Translations under genes and position numbers: made by a program
Notes under the pieces: generated by a model
Databases searched by the model: none
What the model saw: the letters and a program-made list of their open reading frames with translations, nothing else
What the model was told of the DNA's origin: nothing
Assembly: GCA_045649825.1 (NCBI GenBank)
Contig: JAZRQO010000011.1
Location: forward strand, 1-20,981
DNA: 20,981 bases
Direction of reading: 5' to 3'
Origin: RGIG9115 sp045649825
GTDB taxonomy: Bacteria; Bacillota; Clostridia; UBA1381
Shown: one piece after another, positions 15,954 through 20,981 of the stretch
Position numbering within the stretch: position 1 is the stretch's first letter
How the letters are laid out: each line of letters starts with the position of its first letter

Positions 15954-16019
15954 AAATATGTTAATTAATAATAATATAGAGGAAGTTGATTCCGCTATAC
16001 AGGAATTGGAGTGTACAAT

Positions 16020-17174
16020 ATGATAATTACGAATGATATAAAATATATTGGCGTAAACGACCATTTAATAGACCTGTTTGAAGGTCAGTACGAAGTTCCG
16101 AACGGTATGGCATATAATTCATATGCCATCATTGACGATAAAATTGCAATTATGGATACCGTTGACGGTGCTTTTAAAGACCAATGGCTTAAAAATATAA
16201 AATATACCCTTGGTGAAAGAGAGCCTGACTACATTGTTGTTCAGCATATGGAGCCGGACCATTCCGCAAATCTTGCGGCATTTGCAGAAGCATATCCCAA
16301 TGCTCAGATTGTGGCATCGTCAAAAGCTTTTGTGATGATGAAAAACTTTTTCGGTACCGATTTTCCCGGCAGGCAGGTTGTTGTAAATGAAGGTGATTCG
16401 CTATCTCTCGGCAAGCATAACCTTACTTTCTACACCGCACCCATGGTGCATTGGCCCGAGGTAATCGTAACCTATGACAGTGCCGATAAAGTGCTTTTCT
16501 CTGCCGACGCATTCGGCAAGTTCGGAGCTTTGGATACGGTGGAGGACTGGGCTTGCGAAGCAAGACGATATTATATAGGAATTGTGGGAAAGTACGGTGC
16601 CCAGGCTCAGGCACTTCTCAAAAAGGCGGCAACTCTTGATATTTCAATAATTTGCCCCCTTCACGGACCCGTTCTCAGTGAAAATCTCGGGTATTATATC
16701 AATCTCTATAATATATGGTCATCCTATCAGCCCGAAGAAGAGGGCGTGGTGATTGCATATACCTCTGTTTATGGTAACACCAAAAAAGCAGTTCTTCTTC
16801 TTGAAGAAAAGCTTAAACAAAACGGCTGTCCAAAGGTTGTTTTAAACGACCTTGCAAGATGTGATATGGCAGAGGCGGTTGAGGACGCTTTCCGTTACAG
16901 TAAGCTCGTTCTTGCAACCACCACTTATAATGCAGATGTTTTCCCATTTATGCGGGAATTTATAAATCATCTCACAGAACGTAACTACAGTAATCGCACT
17001 GTTGCTTTCGTGGAAAACGGAAGCTGGGCACCTGTAGCTACCAAGGTTATGAAGGGAATGCTTGAAAAGAGCAAAAACCTTACCTATGCAGAAACTGAAG
17101 TTAAAGTTCTGTCTGCCCTCAGTGAAGAAAGCATAAATCAGATTTCTTCACTTGCAGATGAGCTTTGCAAATAA
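16020..17174 (+). CDS. Flavodiiron protein (FprA-type O2/NO reductase)
   Basis: A 384-residue A-type flavoprotein that reduces O2 to water and/or NO to N2O in anaerobes. The metallo-beta-lactamase-like half holds the diiron ligands: His76, Glu78, Asp80 and His81 (QHMEPDH), His144 (MVHWPE), Asp163 (SADAFG) and His215 (LHGP). A C-terminal flavodoxin domain follows from about 243, with the FMN phosphate loop YTSVYGNT (about 247-254). The full ligand set suggests activity. GTG 16011 is in frame, but ATG 16020 has GGAG (16008-16011) at 8 bases and is preferred. The rubredoxin gene 18 bases downstream is the likely electron donor. Which gas is preferred cannot be told. Confidence 0.95.
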   Translation: MIITNDIKYIGVNDHLIDLFEGQYEVPNGMAYNSYAIIDDKIAIMDTVDGAFKDQWLKNIKYTLGEREPDYIVVQHMEPDHSANLAAFAEAYPNAQIVASSKAFVMMKNFFGTDFPGRQVVVNEGDSLSLGKHNLTFYTAPMVHWPEVIVTYDSADKVLFSADAFGKFGALDTVEDWACEARRYYIGIVGKYGAQAQALLKKAATLDISIICPLHGPVLSENLGYYINLYNIWSSYQPEEEGVVIAYTSVYGNTKKAVLLLEEKLKQNGCPKVVLNDLARCDMAEAVEDAFRYSKLVLATTTYNADVFPFMREFINHLTERNYSNRTVAFVENGSWAPVATKVMKGMLEKSKNLTYAETEVKVLSALSEESINQISSLADELCK

Positions 17175-17192
17175 AAAAAGGAGTGTTATTTT

Positions 17193-17351
17193 ATGAAAAA
17201 GTATGTATGTGACGTATGCGGATGGGAATACGACGAGGCTGAGGGTGCACCCGACCATGGAATTGCCCCCGGTACAAAATTTGAAGACCTTCCCGACGAC
17301 TTTGAATGTCCTCTTTGCGGCGTAGGCAAAGACAGCTTTTCGGAAGCGTAA
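17193..17351 (+). CDS. Rubredoxin
   Basis: A 52-residue iron protein carrying single electrons. The Fe(Cys)4 site is complete: CDVC with Cys6 and Cys9, and CPLC with Cys39 and Cys42. The family residues GWEYD and APGTKFEDLPDDFECP are present. AAAGGAG (17177-17183) lies 9 bases before ATG 17193. It sits between the flavodiiron protein and a ZIP transporter, and probably passes electrons to the former. Length is standard for the family. Confidence 0.96.
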   Translation: MKKYVCDVCGWEYDEAEGAPDHGIAPGTKFEDLPDDFECPLCGVGKDSFSEA

Positions 17352-17384
17352 AAACAACTGCTTAATGCAAAAGAGGAGATTATT

Positions 17385-18137
17385 ATGAACTTAGTACTTC
17401 TTACGGCATTAGGTGTTGGCGGTGCAACCGTTATAGGCGCAGTTATCGGATTTTTGTTCCGTGAAATTTCTCATAAATTCGCGGATATTGTACTTTCCTT
17501 TGCCGCAGGCGTTATGCTTGCGGCAGCTGTGCTTGGGCTGATAATGCCGTCCGTTGAGTATGGCGGCAAACTTGGAATTGTTGTAACAGTTCTCGGAATT
17601 TTCACAGGCGCCATATGCCTTAACCTTATAGATAAGCTTGTGCCACACCTTCATAAGCTTATGGGGGCAGATGTTGAAGCCCACAATAATGCTGATATTA
17701 ATAAGGTACTGCTTTTTGTGCTTGCCATTGCCATACATAATCTTCCTGAGGGTATAGCCGCAGGTGTTGGCTTTGGCTCAGGCGATGTTTCAAAGGCTTT
17801 TCTTATCGCAGGCGGTATTGCACTTCAGAATATACCTGAGGGTATGGTAATTATCGGACCAATGCTGTCGGCAGGTGTTTCACCTTCTAGAACCTTTATC
17901 AGTGCTATGATAACAGGGCTTGTAGAAGTTGTGGGTACGTTTATAGGCTATTTTGCCGTCAGTGTTTCAACGGCGGTTTTGCCCTTTGCCCTTGCCTTTG
18001 CAGGGGGAACAATGCTCTATGTTATAAGTGACGAGATGATTCCCGAAACCCATGCACACGGCTCTCAAAGAGGAGCTACCTATGCCTTGCTTATAGGCTT
18101 TTGTGTGATGCTTGTAACTGATGTTTTACTTGGTTGA
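17385..18137 (+). CDS. ZIP-family metal transporter (ZupT-like)
   Basis: A 250-residue membrane protein of the ZIP family, importing zinc, iron or other divalent metals. About eight hydrophobic spans are seen. A His-rich loop (VPHLHKLMGADVEAH, about 86-100) separates spans 3 and 4. The metal-site motif HNLPEG is at 118-123. The second motif reads QNIPEG (148-153), with Gln in place of the more usual His. SDEMIPETHAHG lies near the end. GAGGAG (17373-17378) precedes ATG 17385. It is 33 bases after rubredoxin with no visible terminator, so probably in the same operon and perhaps supplying iron. Metal specificity is unknown. Confidence 0.9.
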   Translation: MNLVLLTALGVGGATVIGAVIGFLFREISHKFADIVLSFAAGVMLAAAVLGLIMPSVEYGGKLGIVVTVLGIFTGAICLNLIDKLVPHLHKLMGADVEAHNNADINKVLLFVLAIAIHNLPEGIAAGVGFGSGDVSKAFLIAGGIALQNIPEGMVIIGPMLSAGVSPSRTFISAMITGLVEVVGTFIGYFAVSVSTAVLPFALAFAGGTMLYVISDEMIPETHAHGSQRGATYALLIGFCVMLVTDVLLG

Positions 18138-18145
18138 AAAAAGTA

Positions 18146-18174
18146 TTGACTAAATAGAATTTTTATGTTAAAAT
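18146..18174 (+). promoter_or_regulatory. Sigma-A promoter of the SLH-protein gene
   Basis: TTGACT (18146-18151), 17 bases, then TAAAAT (18169-18174) with an extended -10 TG at 18166-18167. It lies 9 bases after the ZIP stop with no clear terminator between, so some read-through from the previous operon is possible. The near-consensus sequence fits a highly expressed surface protein. Confidence 0.75.
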
Positions 18175-18203
18175 ATGGTAAATAACCTAAGGAAGTGATT
18201 TTA

Positions 18204-20186
18204 ATGAAAAAGAAATTGTTATCATTGGCATTGTGTGCGGTAATGCTTGTTATGTCGGGCGTTAACTGCTTTGCAGAGAACGGAGTGGATACATATACTG
18301 TTGACACCGTAATCGAAAAACTGGGTGAAATGCTTAATTACGGTGTGTTCACTAAAGAAATTGCAACATATTGTCATACAGAATCCACAATAGCGGCAGA
18401 AAAGGCGACCGCTTTGGGTGAGTACGGCTTTTCATCAAACAATTTCAATATGATTTCAAATAAGCTCACCGTCAACTATGACGCAGGTGAGAAAGAGCTT
18501 ACTCTTGTGCTTTTAAGAAACGGCGCAGAATATGCAAAGAAGAATGTTAAAGGTGCAGGAAGTGAAGTTTTTGACAGGATTCCCGGCGGAAGCTATGAAG
18601 CGAAGCTTATGGAAAACGGCGAATATGTAAGTGTTGGGGGAGAAGCAACAATAGTTGTTCCCGAAACTTATAGCAATGTTTCATATATCGGTAAGTTAGA
18701 CGGAACTTCAAGCATAGGTATGCCTGTTGGCCCCGGCGTTGTTCTTCTCAATGATAAGGACGATTATGAAAACAATAAGAACTATAATGCAAGGCAGAAT
18801 GTGTCCGTAGTATACACGGAAAATGCTATAGATTTTGATGCAAATCTCGGCAATGCTTCAGAAGTTTCCAAAATGCTTGCAAATGCAAAAACAGGCGGAA
18901 GCTTTAAGGTGTATAATCTTACTTCGTCAACAATCAACTCAAATGATGTTGTAAATAACGGCTTTAAGTCAGACGGCTATGACTATATTCTTATTAACCT
19001 TGATATGACAGGTAAAACAGATGCATATATCCAGGGTAATTATAAAAGAGATAATAAATCTCTCAGTGCTAACTTCTCAGGTGACTGGAAACACCAGGCA
19101 AAGATGATTTATAATATCTATACAGTAGAGAACGGAAATCCCGTTCCTTATACGGGTATTGTTCGTGAACAGAATCCTCTTACAGGTATTCTCCTTGCCC
19201 CTGAAGCTACGGTTTACGGTGCAGGAAACCACGGCGGTATAATCATTGCAGGAAAGTATTTCCATACAAAGGGTGAAGTTCATCAGATGCGTGCTGATGC
19301 TGAATCTTTCAACGGAACACTCAATATATTTGAAAAGCCTGCAGAACCTGAAGTACCCGCAGAACCCGAAATCCCCGATGTACCTGAAGTACCTGCAGAA
19401 CCTGAAATTTCTGAACAGCCTGAAGAAGACGAGTCAATTCATCTTAAGAATGTAAGCTATGCATATATCTTTGGTTACGAGCCTATAATCAGTTTTGTAG
19501 AAAATGAAAACGGTGAAAAGGTAGCGACTGCAGAAGTGCATATGGCAATGGATGATGCAGTAACCGTTGAGCAGGTGTGTGCAATGCTTATGAGAATGCT
19601 CGACCAGACTGATAATACAAAAGATGTTCAGTATCCTATGACACCTGCCGTTGCACCTCATGCAGGTCAGTGGTATGAAAGAGGACTTTCATATCTTTGC
19701 TCAGTCGGTGGCTTCGACCCCGAAACACCAATCAAACTTGCTCCCATAACAAGGGGCGAGGTAGCAAAGCTTGTAGCTTGTGCATTAAAGCTTAACCTTT
19801 CGGCGGAAACACCCTTTACCGATATAGAGGGAAGTCCATATAAGGAATATATCGAAAAGGTGTATAAGTACGACTATATGCACGGTCAGTCAGATTCATT
19901 CTTCGGCACAGATGCAATTATGACAAGAGCAGAGTTCTGTAATCTTTTCAATAACATCATAGGCAGAAACGACATGGGACTCATCGCCCTCGATAAAGAC
20001 GGAAATCAGTACGAAATCACTGCTGAACTCTACAGCATAGTTGATATGAATAAAAATCACTGGGCATATAACGTATGCCTCAAAGCAACAAGTGCATACG
20101 ACGAAAACGGATATGTTGATGTAGAAACAAGAACATCCAACATAAGAAACATTCTCGACCAGTACGACGCACAAAAATGGTTCTGA
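18204..20186 (+). CDS. Secreted SLH protein with choice-of-anchor-A-like domain
   Basis: A 660-residue exported protein. A Sec signal peptide is clear (MKKKLLSLALCAVMLVMSGV, likely cut after Ala24 in NCFA). Residues of about 25-155 are of unknown type. About 157-375 resembles the choice-of-anchor A domain of Gram-positive surface proteins, best seen in GILLAPEATVYGAGNHGG, then IIIAG and EVHQ. A Pro/Glu-repeat linker follows (about 376-411). The C-terminal region (about 411-660) holds three S-layer homology modules, including FTDIEGSPYKEYIEKVYKY and IMTRAEFCNLF. SLH modules bind cell-wall pyruvylated polymers. AAGGAAG (18189-18195) precedes ATG 18204; a GTG at 18195 is in frame but overlaps that site. 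Probably a wall-bound surface or adhesion protein. Confidence 0.8.
   Translation: MKKKLLSLALCAVMLVMSGVNCFAENGVDTYTVDTVIEKLGEMLNYGVFTKEIATYCHTESTIAAEKATALGEYGFSSNNFNMISNKLTVNYDAGEKELTLVLLRNGAEYAKKNVKGAGSEVFDRIPGGSYEAKLMENGEYVSVGGEATIVVPETYSNVSYIGKLDGTSSIGMPVGPGVVLLNDKDDYENNKNYNARQNVSVVYTENAIDFDANLGNASEVSKMLANAKTGGSFKVYNLTSSTINSNDVVNNGFKSDGYDYILINLDMTGKTDAYIQGNYKRDNKSLSANFSGDWKHQAKMIYNIYTVENGNPVPYTGIVREQNPLTGILLAPEATVYGAGNHGGIIIAGKYFHTKGEVHQMRADAESFNGTLNIFEKPAEPEVPAEPEIPDVPEVPAEPEISEQPEEDESIHLKNVSYAYIFGYEPIISFVENENGEKVATAEVHMAMDDAVTVEQVCAMLMRMLDQTDNTKDVQYPMTPAVAPHAGQWYERGLSYLCSVGGFDPETPIKLAPITRGEVAKLVACALKLNLSAETPFTDIEGSPYKEYIEKVYKYDYMHGQSDSFFGTDAIMTRAEFCNLFNNIIGRNDMGLIALDKDGNQYEITAELYSIVDMNKNHWAYNVCLKATSAYDENGYVDVETRTSNIRNILDQYDAQKWF
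19339..19425 (+). repeat. Pro/Glu-coding imperfect repeat
   Basis: Imperfect repeats of CCTGCAGAACCTGAA-like units encode a (V/I)PAEPE(V/I)P linker between the ligand-like domain and the SLH region of the surface protein. Such linkers cross the wall and readily vary in copy number by slippage. Confidence 0.65.
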
Positions 20187-20285
20187 TAGCCCAAGAGGCT
20201 GTTTAAAAATGCACAGACCGTTCAATGGCTCTATATCAGCATTGATAAGCATCAAAAATGCAAAAACTTATAAATTAATGTAAAA

Positions 20286-20353
20286 GAGGATGTGACGATT
20301 CGAACACCCGCACCGTGTTAACGGCCTACCGCATTTCGAGCTCCTATACACTC
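20286..20353 (-). pseudogene. Degenerate tRNA-like relic
   Basis: Read on the minus strand, this has recognisable tRNA parts. A T-loop TTCGAAT is flanked by a partial stem (GGGTG/CGTCA). An anticodon-like hairpin GCCG/CGGT contains TTAACA. There is an AGCTC D-arm-like segment, and ends that pair at only 5 of 7 acceptor positions (GAGTGTA with CATCCTC). It is 68 nt, short for a tRNA. The anticodon loop has 6 rather than 7 bases, and no CCA is encoded. GTTAAC suggests descent from tRNA-Asn(GUU), but this is uncertain. It is unlikely to work as a tRNA. Confidence 0.4.
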
Positions 20354-20419
20354 TTTTTAGATAGAGTAAATTGGCGGAAGTTAAAGGAACTTAAAAAGCG
20401 ATAAAAACCGCATAAAATC

Positions 20420-20453
20420 AAGGCTTTGAGGGGATAAATTCCTTCAAAGCCTT
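20420..20453. repeat. 15-bp stem hairpin
   Basis: AAGGCTTTGA (20420-20429) pairs perfectly with TCAAAGCCTT (20444-20453). The stem continues inward for five more pairs, two of them G-U, to a 4-base loop. No T-run follows on the plus strand. On the minus strand the following sequence is T-rich but discontinuous. It could be a weak terminator or a structural part of an element end. Confidence 0.6.
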
Positions 20454-20479
20454 TGCTGTTCTCTAAAATTTCGTATTGC

Positions 20480-20540
20480 CACTTTTAGATAGCTTTTTTG
20501 GGTTTTCGCTAGAAAAGTGCTAGAAAAATGTTAGATAAAA
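20480..20540. repeat. Short repeats, GCTAGAAAA / TTAGATA family
   Basis: Three adjacent 11-base units lie at 20508-20518 (GCTAGAAAAGT), 20519-20529 (GCTAGAAAAAT) and 20530-20540 (GTTAGATAAAA). A reverse-oriented partial copy, CACTTTT..TAGC, is at 20480-20493. TTTTAGATAG occurs at 20355-20364 and again at 20483-20492. Spacing and mixed orientation resemble recombinase arm sites or operator arrays; function unproven. Confidence 0.5.
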
Positions 20541-20622
20541 ATATATGAAATGATAAAACAGTTTGACAGAATAACTATACCTTAAAAAGAGATAATAAAT
20601 AAGGGTAAATTTTCTTAATATA

Positions 20623-20651
20623 TTGACAATTCCCTTAATGTGTGATAATAT
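20623..20651 (+). promoter_or_regulatory. Sigma-A promoter of the Fic gene
   Basis: Consensus TTGACA (20623-20628), 17 bases, then TAATAT (20646-20651) with an extended -10 TG at 20643-20644. It lies 12 bases before the ribosome site AAAGGAGG. Confidence 0.75.
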
Positions 20652-20660
20652 TTAAGGGAA
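20630..20660. promoter_or_regulatory. Operator-like inverted repeat over the Fic promoter
   Basis: TTCCCTTAA (20630-20638) and TTAAGGGAA (20652-20660) form a perfect 9-bp inverted repeat with a 13-base centre, bracketing the -10 box. Further TTAAGGG (20671-20677) and ATAAGGG (20599-20605) half-sites lie nearby. This is where a repressor would block transcription; the regulator is unknown. Confidence 0.55.
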
Positions 20661-20678
20661 AGAAAGGAGGTTAAGGGC

Positions 20679-20981
20679 AGGAGAATATTTAATTATTCGA
20701 TAATCAAAGAACATAAATGGGATTCTGAACTTCTCGGTCTTGTAGCTAGCATATATAAAGAAGCTGGAAAACAGGACTTCTATTTAAAGATGCGCCCGGA
20801 AGAGCTTGAAAAACTTGTGGGAATCGCAAAGGTACAAAGAACAGAGTCTTCCAATGCAATCGAAGGTATCGTTACAACAAATACCCGAATCAAACAGCTT
20901 GTAGAAGAAAAGACCTCTCCACGAAATCGTGATGAACAAGAAATTGCGGGATACAGAGATGCTCTTAATATTATCCATGAG
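20679..20981 (+). CDS. Fic-family protein, N-terminal part, start codon apparently lost
   Basis: The 101 codons visible, cut by the window end, match the N-terminal domain of Fic/DOC proteins, many of which AMPylate target proteins. Recognisable segments are RPEELEKLVGIAKVQ, then ESSNAIEGIVTTNTR, and IAGYRDAL. SNAIEG (Ser58 to Gly63) fits the [S/T]xxxE[G/N] inhibitory motif of class II Fic proteins, with Glu62 as the auto-inhibitory residue. The catalytic HPFx(D/E)GNGR motif would lie beyond the window. The homologous reading begins at codon AGG 20679, 8 bases after AAAGGAGG (20664-20670), where ATG is expected. The first in-frame ATG is at 20790, too far inside to give a full domain. No ATG, GTG or TTG lies in frame between the upstream stop (20646) and 20790. 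Confidence 0.75.

Larger units (their letters stand above)
20187..20678. other. Gene-free right-hand spacer
   Basis: About 490 bases between the surface-protein gene and the Fic gene have no credible reading frame. They contain a weak AGCC/GGCT hairpin (20188-20200), a degenerate tRNA-like sequence, a long hairpin, short repeats and a regulated-looking promoter, each listed separately. The collection looks like the scar or edge of a mobile element, but no recombinase gene is in the window. Confidence 0.5.

Noticed and set aside
18204..18275. Lipoprotein signal at Cys22 of the SLH protein
   Set aside because: The residues before Cys (GVN) do not fit a lipobox; cleavage after Ala24 is the better reading.
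20188..20200. AGCC/GGCT hairpin as terminator of the surface-protein gene
   Set aside because: Only 4 bp with just three T after it; too weak to call.
20508..20540. CRISPR-like array
   Set aside because: Units are 11 bases with no spacers and diverge by the third copy.
20563..20568. TTGACA as a second promoter before the Fic gene
   Set aside because: No -10 box at 16-18 bases; the next TTGACA at 20623 has a proper -10 and is closer to the gene.

Overview
The window reads as a chromosomal segment of an anaerobic, low-to-moderate GC Firmicute of class Clostridia, plausibly an uncultured gut lineage. The evidence is the gene order of the yicC-remA-gmk-rpoZ-priA-def-fmt-rsmB-rlmN-prpC-prkC-rsgA-rpe-thiN block, which matches the Bacillus/Clostridium block, together with remA, AGGAGG-type ribosome sites, consensus sigma-A promoters, an oxygen-scavenging flavodiiron protein with a rubredoxin, and an S-layer homology protein. 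I cannot assign a genus.

Layout. Bases 1-293 carry no credible gene, only hairpins and short inverted repeats. A tRNA-Arg(CCU) lies on the minus strand (294-368) with its own promoter and terminator hairpin. From a strong promoter at 552-580, about 15.3 kb of plus-strand genes follow with almost no gaps: an RNase of the YicC family, RemA, guanylate kinase, RNAP omega, PriA, peptide deformylase, Met-tRNA formyltransferase, a membrane zinc peptidase, RsmB, RlmN, a PP2C phosphatase, a PASTA Ser/Thr kinase, RsgA, an ECF sigma factor with its putative membrane anti-sigma factor, ribulose-5-phosphate epimerase and thiamine pyrophosphokinase, ending at a terminator at 15875-15917. Most genes serve translation initiation and ribosome maturation (def, fmt, rsmB, rlmN, rsgA), replication restart and nucleotide supply (priA, gmk), or signalling (prpC/prkC, ECF pair). 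Compared with the usual order, coaBC is missing between rpoZ and priA, a yugP-type peptidase sits between fmt and rsmB, and the sigma/anti-sigma pair splits rsgA from rpe.

A second unit (promoter 15925-15953) encodes a flavodiiron protein, a 52-residue rubredoxin and a ZIP metal transporter: an oxygen/NO reductase, its likely electron donor, and a metal importer. A third unit (promoter 18146-18174) encodes a secreted 660-residue protein with a choice-of-anchor-A-like domain, a Pro/Glu linker and C-terminal SLH modules.

The right end changes character. Bases 20187-20660 have no gene but hold a degenerate tRNA-like sequence, a 15-bp hairpin and short TTAGATA/GCTAGAAAA repeats, which may be the footprint of a mobile-element junction. 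They are followed by a promoter flanked by a 9-bp inverted repeat and the 5' part of a Fic-family gene. In that gene the codon at the expected start position, correctly spaced from a consensus ribosome site, is AGG rather than ATG, so it looks start-less. I saw no CRISPR array, rRNA, intact transposase or integrase. Nothing here clearly amounts to a wholly new system. The best candidates for follow-up are the inserted ECF pair, the right-hand junction, and the Fic gene with its operator.
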